A stretch of 64,000 nt of DNA from Gracilariopsis chorda (Eukaryota; Rhodophyta; Florideophyceae; Gracilariales; Gracilariaceae), in assembly GCA_003194525.1 (NCBI GenBank), contig NBIV01000015.1:1-64000 (forward strand). The letters are read 5' to 3'. Below, piece by piece: positions 10,309 through 19,647 of this stretch. A program made the translations under genes and the position numbers. The notes beneath the pieces are model-generated. The model searched no databases. It was not told the DNA's origin and saw only the letters and a program-made list of their open reading frames with translations. How positions within the stretch are numbered: position 1 is the stretch's first letter; each line of letters opens with the position of its first letter.

Positions 10309-11946
10309 TCAGCCAAACATGGTCTCGCGTGCCTCTACCAGAGCATGAGCCATCTCATAAAATGCATCCGAAATGCGTTTCCTCTCCCAAACTGGAACCT
10401 TTGAGTAAGGCATGAAGTTTAATCCAGTATCCCAGTCATTGTAACGATCGACGACAAGTTCCAAAGTATCTCTTGCCATGCGGTATGCCATCTTCAATCT
10501 CTTCATATTATGAGCAGGCAGGCGATCCAGAAATGGCACGAGTAGTGTCCAGATGCCCTTCAGATTCTCACGGAATATCATCACTGATAAATCAGACCAG
10601 GTCTCCTCCTCGGAACTTATTTTCTTCGCAGGAACTTCGTATGCGAGCGTTATCATGCCTTCAAAAGTTCGCTTTGCGGAGAAAGTGCCTTCTCCGTTGA
10701 TACCGGCACGCAAAGTCTCACACAACGCATCCACATCTCCCTTCAGCACGTCAGCCGACCGAATTGCTCTGTCGATGTCGTCATCCCTGTACAGTGCGCG
10801 CTCTACTTCGTGGAAACCTTTCCATTCATTATCGAGCTCACCACGAGAGTAGGCGTATGGGCGAGCATCAATGTTCGCATCCAAGTCCGGGAAGTCAGCT
10901 GCCATTACCTCAATTCTCTCATATTCTGGGCGCGCCTTGGCATACGCGAATCTGGCGGATGTCAAGTTTCGTTCACCCAAGATGGAACAAAGCATGTCCA
11001 AAGTTCGTTGCTGCTCTTCACAAAAGCCTACAAAGCTACTCAAGCCCACGACAACAGCGTCCCTCATGTACTGCTTTTCATTCCGAGAGACTTGTTCATC
11101 CTCTTCGCCCTCTTCCTCCTCACCGAGCTCAGCACCCAGATCATCTCGGACCTGTTCAAGTGCGGTTGCGAACTTGTAACCGTATTCGATGATATCCTTC
11201 CTCTCGGAGACGGGTATGGTACTGTAAACCCGGGCCCCACCTTTGTTGGTGAAGAAATCGTTCTCAGGATCGATCATGTTGTACACTCTCTGCAGCTGTT
11301 GATACACACGAGTAACACGAAGACGAGTTTCGTTGCGCACTTTGGGTGTGTGCAAGAAGGGCTCTACTTGGGACCAAATACCTCTCCAGTTGTTACGGAA
11401 GATCATTAACGAGAGTTCGGACCATGCCTCCTCCTCGCTGGCAACCTTCTTGGCTGGTACCTCAAAAGCCAGGGCAATAGAGCCGGCCATGATAGCGCTG
11501 GGACTATAAACATCTACAGCATTCTCCAGAAACAGACAGAGAGTGTTGACACTATCGTTGAGGGCAAGGGCGTTCTGATAGACGTTTTGAAGACGTTGAT
11601 CCCTGTAAATAGCGCGCTCGAGCAGATGGAAACCGGCCCAAAGCGGATCATCCTCACCAGTATGATACGCGTACGGACGTGCATCGATGGCAGCATCCAG
11701 CTCCGGAAAGATGAGAGCAAGAGTCTCGATTTGTTCGTAGGGCGGACGGGCAGCCACGTAAGCGGTCTTGGCAGCTGAAAGATCTTGATTGCGGATTGCC
11801 GTGAGTAACGGGGGCATGAGAGCCTGTTGGGCGTGACATTGGTCCACAAACGCATGTCGGGCTGTCTCAGCGGCTTCCGCTGGTGAGGGGTCATGAGCGA
11901 GTGCAGTCTGCACGAGAAGGACGAGAAGAAGTGCCAAGAACCGCAT
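10309..11946 (-). CDS. Secreted two-domain imelysin/EfeO-like (M75 family) protein
   Basis: The 545-residue protein has a signal peptide (residues 1-17, MRFLALLLVLLVQTALA) and two homologous imelysin-like domains, about 25-272 and 292-543, joined by an acidic linker (EEEEGEED near 276). Each domain carries the GxHxxE signature of the family: GFHLLE at 105-110 and GFHEVE at 377-382. Each also repeats the blocks IDARPYAY, EVPAKK and SEEEtWS. Bacterial relatives are the periplasmic iron-uptake component EfeO/EfeM and alginate-binding Algp7. I infer an extracellular metal- or polysaccharide-binding role, most plausibly iron. The tandem duplication is inside one gene and no cupredoxin domain is attached. 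The frame is open without introns. A TATA box lies about 230 bp upstream. The protein could be wall-associated, since no membrane anchor is visible. Confidence 0.9.
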   Translation of the reverse strand: MRFLALLLVLLVQTALAHDPSPAEAAETARHAFVDQCHAQQALMPPLLTAIRNQDLSAAKTAYVAARPPYEQIETLALIFPELDAAIDARPYAYHTGEDDPLWAGFHLLERAIYRDQRLQNVYQNALALNDSVNTLCLFLENAVDVYSPSAIMAGSIALAFEVPAKKVASEEEAWSELSLMIFRNNWRGIWSQVEPFLHTPKVRNETRLRVTRVYQQLQRVYNMIDPENDFFTNKGGARVYSTIPVSERKDIIEYGYKFATALEQVRDDLGAELGEEEEGEEDEQVSRNEKQYMRDAVVVGLSSFVGFCEEQQRTLDMLCSILGERNLTSARFAYAKARPEYERIEVMAADFPDLDANIDARPYAYSRGELDNEWKGFHEVERALYRDDDIDRAIRSADVLKGDVDALCETLRAGINGEGTFSAKRTFEGMITLAYEVPAKKISSEEETWSDLSVMIFRENLKGIWTLLVPFLDRLPAHNMKRLKMAYRMARDTLELVVDRYNDWDTGLNFMPYSKVPVWERKRISDAFYEMAHALVEARETMFG

Positions 11947-12173
11947 ATCAGTGGTTCGTAAGAACTTGGTAGCCCAGGAATTGGAGAATTAAGAAGACAG
12001 GTGGTTCAGCAGGCAGGAAAGCACGACAGCAGCAACCTCAGCGAATTGTTGGGAGGTTCAAGTAACGTTGGTGATCGAAGAGTAGGGCTGGATGGGGACG
12101 ACTGGTAGTCGATGTACGGGGAATGCTGGTGGAGATCGCGAGTTGAAGGCACAAAGAAGGTTAACAGGTTAGG

Positions 12174-12183
12174 TTTATAAAAC
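12174..12183 (-). promoter_or_regulatory. Candidate TATA box for the imelysin-like gene
   Basis: On the minus strand the sequence reads GTTTTATAAA, about 230 bp before the ATG at 11946. This would give a leader of roughly 200 nt. No better TATA element lies closer. The assignment rests on motif and position only. Confidence 0.45.
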
Positions 12184-12239
12184 GGATGCTCTGTGGTTTG
12201 ACATGACGTAGCGGGTATATCTATCATACCCCTGGTACC

Positions 12240-13560
12240 GTGCACAGCACAGAGATGGTTTGTCCCGACCAGGGCGCAATGCCGGGCGCACCTCGCAGCA
12301 AACGACACCGGGCCCACACGGCGTGCGCTACGGGCGACGCCATTGGTTGTGCTCTTCTTCTCAAACCCTCTGCGGATGCTTCGCATGCACGGACGATTGC
12401 AACACGTGTAGTAAACGTAGCTTCTGTACTGTTGGTACCAAACGAAAGCGGTTGCTCAAGCCGTGATCTAGTAGACTACGTTATTAAGTTGGAGGCGGGA
12501 AACCTGCGTGCAACCTTGCCGATGGCACGCGCTGTCATCGTCACCCGTTCTCGTGCTGTAAACCGCCTTGGTTCTTGTTTCTCTGCGGCGAACTGTGCAC
12601 GCGAGTGCCGCAAGAAAATCCGCCAGGCACCCTACGGCAAATCATGCGCGCTCTGTTCCACGAGCTCAAGTCTGTTCCGAGTAGAATAACATATCGTTAG
12701 GATACGGTACCAACGGTGGTCTCGCTTTCCAAACGTTTTCTCCCATTTCATCGCGTCGTTGCAAATGCCCGCTGGCAGTTTGCCAATGCAATTCCAAGTT
12801 CTGTCCGACTGCAACTGCAGTCCGAATGATCCACACCCGTTGCTTTGTGCACTGTTCCTACTCTTCTACCGGTACCATTGGTACCCAACGCTGCACGTTG
12901 CACATCAACGAAATCTTCAGCAAACAGCGTGCCCTTAAGTCGATTACATTTGAATGGACAAGCAAAACTCAATAAACTTTTAGGCAAAAGCTGTTCAGCC
13001 GCTGCATGCTCGTGTACGGACCAACACAACAAGAGCAAGAAGCCGAAAGATGTCTGCACAGCACGACAAACCCGATAGTCCAAGATAGCGCAACCTCTAT
13101 CTGGAACAGTTTGGCGTGCAACACGCGCTGAAAATGGCACAACTCTTTAAGTCATGACAACAGACGGCTCAAGGAGAGCTGAGCGCAGTATCTAATACGA
13201 AATGTTGACTGTCCTTCTCCGAAAGCTTTATTAATGATGACATACATTTAAGGGTATCTTAATCTGGACAACACGCGCCCGGTTGGTCGCCGTGGCGAGG
13301 AATCGCCAGGTGAAGCGGTAGTAAAATTGCAGCTGAATACTGATTTGCCGTCGGCCCAATTCAAGTCGTCCAATCAGCTGTCGCTATCTCGCTGTATCAC
13401 AGCGGCCCACACCACAGCCTGTGCTTTCTGTGGCGCATCTTGTGCGCGCCGACGTTGACCATGTCTCCGTGGCCGTCCGACGCGCTTGCTCGTGGTTCAC
13501 GTCGTGCTTCCTCTTCGTATATTGCGTTGCTCAGATTCTTGCTCATATATCTCTCCGATC
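12240..13560. other. Spacer between two divergent genes, no supported coding region
   Basis: This 1.3-kb stretch lies between the divergent imelysin-like gene (minus) and the HLIP gene (plus). Open frames (12240-12689 plus, 12748-13140 minus) have low-complexity or alternating composition, lack good ATG starts and match no family. A near-palindrome containing two GGTACC sites flanking ATT sits near 12870-12890. It probably contains the upstream control regions of both genes. Confidence 0.55.
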
Positions 13561-13600
13561 TCCATCACACCCACCTTCCCAAAACCGTCTTTTCGAATCC

Positions 13601-13609
13601 TATATAAAG
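13601..13609 (+). promoter_or_regulatory. TATA box of the HLIP gene
   Basis: TATATAAAG lies 224 bp upstream of the ATG at 13825. Transcription from about 13635 would produce a leader of about 190 nt that contains the 79-nt tandem repeat described separately. Confidence 0.65.
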
Positions 13610-13661
13610 CCGGCATGGCTCCGCTCGATTTCTCGATTCTGCCCAGTTACACTCACACACA

Positions 13662-13819
13662 CACTCCAGCGCATCCTCAACAGCTAAAACTCCTTCTTTA
13701 CTCAGCACCGAGCACGCCGACAAATACTCCAACACACACACACTCCAGCGCATCCTCAACAGCTAAAACTCCTTCTTTGCTCAGCACCGAGCACGCCGAC
13801 AAACACTCCAACACACACT
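13662..13819 (+). repeat. 79-bp tandem duplication in the HLIP 5' leader
   Basis: The unit beginning CACTCCAGCGCATCCTC occurs at 13662 and again at 13741, with only a couple of substitutions between copies. It lies between the TATA box and the start codon, so it is predicted to be transcribed as untranslated leader. The high identity of the two units indicates a recent duplication. Confidence 0.9.
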
Positions 13820-13824
13820 TCAAA

Positions 13825-14196
13825 ATGGCTTGCGAAACAGCTTTCGTCTCATCCTTCGCCCCGTCGGCACCGATCACCACGTCACCCTTCCGTCCGGCGC
13901 GCTCCTCCCACCGCGTGGCAACTTTCTCCGCTGCGCCGCGCATGGCACTCGGCACGAAGAGCCCTGACAAGGAGAAGAGCACGTTTACCTCCATCGAAGA
14001 CAACCGTGTGGCCAAACTGGAAAGCGAGTACAGGGGCCCGCAGGGTTTCACTCCGTACGCCGAGAAGGTGAATGGGCGACTCGCTCAAATGGGCTTTCTG
14101 ATCGGGCTCATCACAGAGATCATCACTGGAAAGGGCATCAACGAGCAGATTCTGATCATGTTCTCACCACTCACCCGCCTCCTGTTCGGACATTAA
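13825..14196 (+). CDS. Plastid-targeted one-helix chlorophyll-binding protein (HLIP/OHP type)
   Basis: The 123-residue protein starts at ATG 13825. The frame is open further upstream, but that part is the repeated leader and contains no credible start. Residues 1 to about 40 are Ser/Ala/Pro/Arg-rich with early Phe and no hydrophobic signal, a typical red-algal plastid transit peptide ending near AAPRMA. The mature part has the FTPYAEKVNGRLAQMGF segment with the ExxNGR chlorophyll-binding motif, followed by one membrane helix (FLIGLITEII) and the GKGINEQI tail shared with cyanobacterial high-light-inducible proteins. Such proteins bind chlorophyll and carotenoid in thylakoids and protect photosystems during high light or assembly. 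The gene has a TATA box and an AATAAA signal 63 bp after the stop. The gene name cannot be fixed more precisely from sequence. Confidence 0.92.
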   Translation: MACETAFVSSFAPSAPITTSPFRPARSSHRVATFSAAPRMALGTKSPDKEKSTFTSIEDNRVAKLESEYRGPQGFTPYAEKVNGRLAQMGFLIGLITEIITGKGINEQILIMFSPLTRLLFGH

Positions 14197-14258
14197 GCGC
14201 GTGTGCAGCGAACAAGTTGCCTTTCAAAGCCTGTAACTTTTGTAGCATGTGAATAACA

Positions 14259-14264
14259 AATAAA
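14259..14264 (+). promoter_or_regulatory. AATAAA polyadenylation signal of the HLIP gene
   Basis: A canonical AATAAA lies 63 bp downstream of the TAA at 14194-14196. It is the only such hexamer close to the stop. Confidence 0.5.
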
Positions 14265-14734
14265 AAGCAGCGTGAAGCGCAGTTATTGTGAAACTATTGT
14301 GTGTTTTGTGCTGTTGCGCGCCAACAGAGTCACTCGTGGAAACACGTTGTTCGTTGCAGCTATGAACAGAATTCGTAGATACAACCATGCGTCCAGCACG
14401 ATGCAACAAACAGTCGCGTGCTTCCCGTCGCTTATGAATGGTGGTGCGCAAGGTGTGTGCAAACACGGCTCACAAACGGACGGCAGCCACGTACAGCGAG
14501 AGGGTCAGCGCGCATTTGTGGCGACATCAAAAAGGGACGATAAGCAAACGTCAGTGACATGCCGTGACCGGCCCGGTTTCCGCAATCCGAACGCACATAT
14601 CATACAGTATACCTCACCAGCGCAGCCACGTCTTGAACAGCGCGCTGCTGTTGGACAGACAGCGCTGTTGTTGGACATGGGATGCATGTATGCAGTGCAT
14701 ATATGCACATGCCTGTGAAACTTGTGAGTGTCCT

Positions 14735-14868
14735 GTTGCACGTTGTCACGACACCGGACGATGACAGTCCTTTTTGTATTTTTGTACCCTTGTCCACTGG
14801 AGGGCAGGTCAGAAATAGAATCGTAGCTCGAGAGTACCAGCACAGGCGTGCAATGCCAATGTCGTAGA
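14735..14868 (-). repeat. Outer block of the left inverted arm
   Basis: Read on the minus strand, it shares GCATTGCACG, TACTCTCGA, TCATCNTCCGGTGTC and CGTGCAAC with 24585-24715. Translations of the two blocks also share QKGLSSSGV, but no convincing gene is attached, so it is probably non-coding. Confidence 0.75.
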
Positions 14869-15473
14869 CAGAAACAAACTGCGTCAAATAACCAATGTAT
14901 TACGTAGCAAAGGAACCAAGTAGTGATTGTATAACACAACAAACGAACAAGCTTGGGACAATGTAGCGAAGAGACTGTACCAGCGGATAACCTACCCGAT
15001 CAAAAACTTAGATATAGCGTATTTCTGATGACCACTCCCAATATAGCACCACGTCCAACACCCACGACCAATACTTTAGGTCTAGTACGCGGGCGAAGTG
15101 CACTGTGCCACAGATGATAAACCCAAACAAGGGCGATGTTAGTACAAGCACGTGTAAAGGTGCGGGAGACCAAGCCGCACTAAGTGAAAAGTTAGGTGAG
15201 AATAAATGTGATTGATGGCAAGGAGGAGCCGACTGCTCTAAGAGAAGGTGGGGGTTGCTAAAGAGAGGAGAAGTGGTCTGGCCGGAGTTGGCGTGGAGGC
15301 CGCCGAACTCGGGATTTTATAGACAATTTTTCTATTTGCCTACCCTTTAGTTCTGCCTACTAGGTCTAAGTAACAACCCATAATAACCTGTTATGGCACA
15401 AATCCTTGCCATGACGGACCAGCTTGGCAAAAGGTATTATACCTCTTAGGGTACTTTGTTGTCTATATAATAT

Positions 15474-15481
15474 CTTGTAAG
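15474..15481 (+). promoter_or_regulatory. TATA box of the left-arm paralogue
   Basis: TATATAAT ends 42 bp before the ATG at 15524, implying a leader of only about 15-20 nt. The right-arm paralogue has a matching TATATAGT at the equivalent place, so the core promoter was duplicated with the gene. Confidence 0.6.
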
Positions 15482-15523
15482 GGTACCAAATAATTCCAGC
15501 AACACCGTTCCAGCCACCTCATC

Positions 15524-15931
15524 ATGCCCAAACCAGACGCAACCGCCATCATTCGCAATATTTCTGAGGATTCCAGTTCCTCTATTCCATACTGTGACCT
15601 CGTCGAGGAGGAAGCCGAAGAAGAAAGCGCGCCGTCACCTTCGTGGACCGCACAAATGGCGACGGAGACACTTCCTGATAATGTTGAGGGCTTTGGGTTT
15701 GCTTCATCTTTACTGCTCGAACTAGAGGACATCATACGTAGTATTCCGGACAAAGATTTGAAAATGAAAGATGTCCTTACCACTCTGAATGATCTCATAT
15801 CCCAAGCGCCAACATTGTATGTACGCGGACTGATGCATGGGGCAGTATTTGCGTCAAACTGCTATTGCCTGCAGAATAATACTCCTCTTCATTCCTTCCT
15901 CCCCATTATAGACCAGCGTCTTACTAAGTAA
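15524..15931 (+). CDS. Unrecognised small acidic protein, left-arm paralogue
   Basis: The 135-residue protein is homologous over its length to the minus-strand gene at 23552-23923. Shared features are an N-terminal IIRxI/MS/TE/DxSSSS motif (residues 9-20), an acidic stretch (27-35, EEEAEEE), a helix LELED/EI (65-70) and a C-terminal block with the pattern IxQ[AT]PTLY[VL]xGL, then GxVFA[SA]N (92-112). There is no signal peptide; the C-terminal block is mildly hydrophobic but too short for a confident membrane helix. No known family was recognised. A TATA box 43 bp upstream and conservation of the N-terminus in both paralogues support this start. It is compact, intronless and inside an inverted duplication. 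A role as an element-borne or regulatory protein is conceivable, but nothing in the sequence fixes it. Confidence 0.75.
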   Translation: MPKPDATAIIRNISEDSSSSIPYCDLVEEEAEEESAPSPSWTAQMATETLPDNVEGFGFASSLLLELEDIIRSIPDKDLKMKDVLTTLNDLISQAPTLYVRGLMHGAVFASNCYCLQNNTPLHSFLPIIDQRLTK

Positions 15932-16083
15932 ATACTTCTGCTGTTGCGTGCACATGTTTTCATACTGTTTTTCTTCCTGGGTAGCCGTGTTGGACACAGT
16001 TATAGGTGTGGTTGTCTGATTTGGGGTTTGCTTAGATTTCAGGTGGAGCGCCGTTTCCGTCGGCGGGTTTGGCGGGTTTTGGT

Positions 16084-16899
16084 TTAGCAGCGTCGTCTAT
16101 TCGGCACGAACGACGACACCGCCTTCGCACGCTTTGCAGGACCAGTAGCAGCCGGACGCACGGACAGCAAAGCTTGCATACTGGCATGTAGACGATCGTT
16201 GACATGAAAATGAAACAACCATACGCCAATGTTATCCGGCACAATCTCCACCACAGCAGTGGAGCTTGTGAACAGAAGTATCGAATCCACATGCTCACCT
16301 CCAGCCGTTACGCCCACCAAGCCATGCACATGCGCGGTATGCAAATCGACTTCATTGCCCACTGTACCATGGTACAACCTGGTGCGCCCCCCCTCCTGCA
16401 TCTCAAACGCCGGCAGCGCACAGAACACGCGGCCATTGATGTAGTGCATAAGATTACTCTCCCTTTCATCGCCTGTCCCAACAAACCACCGTAAACCCCG
16501 GCACTACCATCCGGTGCTCTGCGGCGCAGGGTGGCCAGCTATAACAATATGCGCGAATCAACGTCCCCGTCGCGCGTGGCTGCTGCGGCAGCGGTGACGC
16601 AAAAGCGCAGCAAGATCACCTGGCGCGGATGCGTGAGAAAGGCATTTATACCGAAATGTTGCAAGCCGTTAGGTGGAATGCAATGGGAACATATGAGCGG
16701 CTGCAAAGCGCGACGGGGCGCGTAGAACGACGACGAGCAAATTGCCCACGGCGGCGCGGAGCACGGGGGTAATTAAGGCCAGGTGATATTCGTGGCGACG
16801 GTGGGTGATGCGCGCTGTGAAGGCAGGCGTGTACTGACGGAACACGAGCTTGTGGTACAGGGAAGTTGGTGTGAAAGGGAGCGTGGACAGTAGTTTCAC
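16084..16899 (-). pseudogene. Broken ceruloplasmin/hephaestin-type multicopper oxidase
   Basis: Two segments in the same minus-strand frame match cupredoxin domains of multicopper ferroxidases. The first (16899-16669) reads FRQYTPAFTARI, then LALITPVLRAAVGN, equivalent to the conserved domain start that normally ends in GPVIRAEVGD. The second (16449-16084) reads MHYINGRVF, GNEVDLHTAHVHG, and a final HFHVNDRL. The HxHxH copper cluster survives. In the last motif, normally HCHxxxH, the type-1 copper Cys is Phe and the last His is Arg. At least three stop codons and a probable internal deletion separate the segments. Intact relatives oxidise Fe(II) at the cell surface. This copy cannot make an active enzyme. 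It lies inside the left inverted arm; no equivalent was found in the right arm. Confidence 0.8.
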
Positions 16900-16995
16900 A
16901 CCGACGAACAGACGTTGATCGGCGTAGAACGGAGCTGCTGTGCAGCGGTCGATGTGGCAGGGGCGCGCTTTGCAGCGGAGCGCACATCTGCTGAG

Positions 16996-17124
16996 GCGGA
17001 GGCGCCTGGGGTGGAAGCGGCGAGAGGGGGTTGGCCCTTAAAATGAGATCGAATCTCATAGGGACTCCACCCCCTCCCAGTCTTTTCCACTTAGGGCAAC
17101 AGATGGGGGGGGGAATGCCTGACA
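16996..17124 (-). repeat. Innermost, best-conserved block of the left inverted arm
   Basis: Reverse complement of this block aligns with 22418-22545 at roughly 85% or better, including TGTCAGGCATTCCC, ATCTGTTGCCCTA, ATGAGATTCGAT and CCAACCCCCTCTCGCCGC. It ends next to the centre of the inverted structure. Both copies read open in one frame (SGIPxPICCP, then PMRFD), but no gene function is evident. Confidence 0.85.
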
Positions 17125-17862
17125 AAACTCATCTTTCAAAAATTTATTCCGCTCGGGAAACGTCACGGACCGGTGTTGAAATGTTTTCCATGACAGTTTC
17201 CACGTCCTTCTTGTCAAAGGTTTGGCGAACAGGTAGCCAAGTAGACATACTTTTTGCAACCCCTCATTTGGAAAGGTACTCACACGTAAGCTGCATTGCT
17301 TGCAATGGAAGCCAACAGGCAGCTACCGACGTTTTGTAAAAACGTTGTCAAAAAAGAAAATATTTCCCAGTGCATTGCTTCAAACTCAAATAATTTCTAT
17401 TCATGTACTTGAGAAATTTATCTTTGGCTTGAATCATCAAATCTCAATGACATAGGTCCGAAAATAATAGTTCTCGCTGCTCATTGCCCTCCAGAACTAC
17501 AACTCTGCTGTTTCTTGGAAAAATCCACGCCTGACTTTTCCAGCTTAACTAATGACAGCTCTTTAATGTACGTAATGATCTCAGCACCGTTTTCACGTGC
17601 ACAACCATGCGCAGCACTGTGCCGCTCGCTCCAGTCACGGCCGCAATGCTCCTCAACCACGCCGATCAACCGCGCTATTTCACCGCGCACGTCCTATTGC
17701 TGCGAGCGTCTCGCAGTCAACTTCATTTCCTCCATTACACATCATCTTTCATCTACAAACCTTTCTTGTCTCCCCTACTCTGTCGTTTACACCAAACTTG
17801 TGCCCTCGTACTTGCCATGGAATTTGGCCTTCGGTTTCTCGAGCCGTTTACTGTTTTTGCAG

Positions 17863-18739
17863 GGAACAAAGAATTTGGAAAGATTCGCATTCTTGTATGT
17901 GCTGACGGGTAACATTGAGAAGCTCGAAAAAGTTGGAAAGACTGCCCACGCTTGTGGAAACCTTGCAGCTCGCATCCAAATTAGTATGTATCTGGGTGAC
18001 TTAAAGGGCAGAATCCCAGTATTGAGAGATTGCAGTCAAGTGGCAATGGCCAAACGCACTGTCAAGAGCAATGGCATAACAAAGAAATTGGAAGAAATGG
18101 GGGGGGGTTTTCGATTCGGATGTTACGATGGACCCGTCGTGATTAGACGTGGAATTGATTATACCATCCACTTCGGTTGATACTGACGAAATGGTTTGGC
18201 CGCATCTACCCGTAGCACCAGGCCTGGTGAGTAGGGATCCTGGCACAGAAGGAGAGTTTGAAGAACCTACTGGTGACTACTATGGTGATTACTACAAGAA
18301 AGCGGCTGCATTTGAAGCGTCTCAACAGGATGCAGTTTTGTACAAGGAAGATGAAGCAACAAACGCTGTTGTTGGTTGGTTTGCAGTTGGACTGACCACC
18401 GAAGACACTTCAGCTAATAGCGATGACGCGTGGGAAGGAGACGTTGATCTTGAAGACTCCAGTCTGGGCGGGGAGGAGTTTGTCGGGGGCGTTGAGAAGA
18501 ATGAGTTTGATGACGAATTTGGACGTGCGGGAGGGGGTAAGAAGGGCAGCGAGTACTACGTAGAATATACGGCAGGACTTGGAGTAGCATCGCGTTGACA
18601 GAAGAATGGCAAGCTTGCGGGAGCGCTGGTTACGGCAGGCGCATTCAAGGAGGCTTTGACTGTACTGAAGGATGAAATTGGGGCTGCATCATTCAGCAAG
18701 ATGAAGGAGGCATTCATGTTATCATCATCATCCACCATC
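17863..18739 (+). pseudogene. Fragment of coatomer subunit alpha (COPI alpha)
   Basis: The segment encodes TKNLERFAFLYVLTGNIEKL and then YLGDLKGRI, matching the alpha-solenoid of coatomer alpha. It is followed by a diverged acidic linker (MVWPHL, equivalent to the conserved tryptophan-proline motif, then DDAWEGDVDLED) and a helical block (TAGAFKEALTVLKDEIG). In eukaryotes the full protein is about 1200 residues and forms part of the COPI vesicle coat. Here only about 290 codons remain. Two in-frame TGA codons (near 18140 and 18596) break the frame. The exon is preceded by a splice-acceptor-like tract (TTTTTGCAG ending at 17862) and followed by GTAAGT at 18741, so it is a piece of genomic DNA and not a processed cDNA. 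It sits near the centre of the inverted duplication. Confidence 0.8.
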
Positions 18740-18740
18740 A

Positions 18741-18797
18741 GTAAGTACTCATGAAGGAAAGTATCAAGCTAATGGATGTATTTCCGCTGTTACTCAG
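18741..18797 (+). other. Predicted 57-bp intron after the coatomer-like exon
   Basis: The sequence starts GTAAGTACTC, contains a branch-like GCTAAT and ends TGTTACTCAG. Splicing would join the coatomer-like frame to a serine-rich open frame running to 19207. Whether it is still used is unknown, because the host gene is broken. Confidence 0.45.
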
Positions 18798-19619
18798 CAA
18801 GAAATACATCCATCGTCGAAGAGTCTATAAAAAGTAAAGTGGCTTCATTTACATCCTCCGATTCCAGCTCACCCTCCATCTCTTCGCCGTCCGGTAGTTC
18901 TCCACTCTCAGATTCTAGCACAGTGCGAGCTGATTGCATTTCAATTTCGATCGCCGTACTCGCAGGCCATATCACGTCCTGTTGCAGTCCAGTACCTCAC
19001 ACAGAAGCTATCTTTCTTCTGATTTGTAGCCCAGTATTAAATTCACAGAAGACCTTCTTCTTCACTTTCTCCGGATGCCTAAGGTTGCAGATAGAGGTCC
19101 GTGTCCTGGTTTGCAAACTAAAACTTCTTTCAACTAAAGAAGACGATGGAATCACGCACAACACCTGTAGCGCAAGCAATCTCAAGAAAGGCCATCCTTT
19201 GTGTTGAATCCAGTACAGCACCGGAACAGTGCGTTATACCAACAAAAGGTGGCGAGTTCTTTCCTGATCCGCCTGCTGCTCCCAAGAAGGTCGGTTAAAT
19301 TGGAGGGCTACAAATAGTTTCTCAACCGCAGCTTTCTCCTTCCCTATGCTTTCCAGCTCCTTTGTCTGCGGAAAAGCCTCGGAACGAACAAACTGGAGAA
19401 TTTGCTCCATTATCTAAGCTTGATAGAGCGAAATGTCCTACTTGTAACTACGAATGTCTAAAGCATACCAAACGTAATGCAGAGGTGTCAAAAAAGAAAT
19501 ACGACGACCACAGCCGTGAAACCGAGCATTATAAACATCCAGAACTTCCTGTCTTCTTTTTAGCAAAAAATATGTCCTCAGAGGGAGTGCAGATAGTTGG
19601 CGATGCTAATCACGGGTAA
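18798..19619. other. Open but unassigned stretch after the coatomer fragment
   Basis: The plus strand is open to 19207 with a serine-rich sequence. The minus strand is open in one frame with a single stop (19221-18790), encoding a basic part (ICNLRHPEKVKKKVF) and an acidic part. A third frame (19362-19619, plus) encodes CPTCNYEC followed by a charged region and could be an exon after a weak 67-bp intron. None matches a known family. Which strand, if either, was coding cannot be decided by eye. Confidence 0.35.
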
Positions 19620-19647
19620 CGGGAAACACATCAGAGATATAAGACGA

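Larger units (their letters stand above)
14735..17124 (+). repeat. Left arm of a diverged ~2.4-kb inverted duplication
   Basis: Four blocks in this arm recur in reverse orientation and mirrored order at 22418-24715. The pairs are 14735-14868 with 24585-24715; 15205-15335 with 24115-24240; the gene 15474-15931 with 23982-23552; and 16996-17124 with 22545-22418. The mirror centre is near 19.73-19.77 kb for every pair, so spacing is conserved. Nucleotide identity ranges from about 70% in the outer blocks to about 85% or more in the innermost one. Between blocks the two arms have diverged beyond recognition or differ in content. Confidence 0.85.

Noticed and set aside
12240..12689. 149-codon plus-strand frame
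   Set aside because: Starts at GTG, has no family match, and lies in the probable shared upstream region of two divergent genes.
17481..17690. Possible ankyrin-like repeat on the minus strand (HSAAHGCARENGAEIITYI)
   Set aside because: A single weak match without neighbouring repeats or a start codon; not enough to call.
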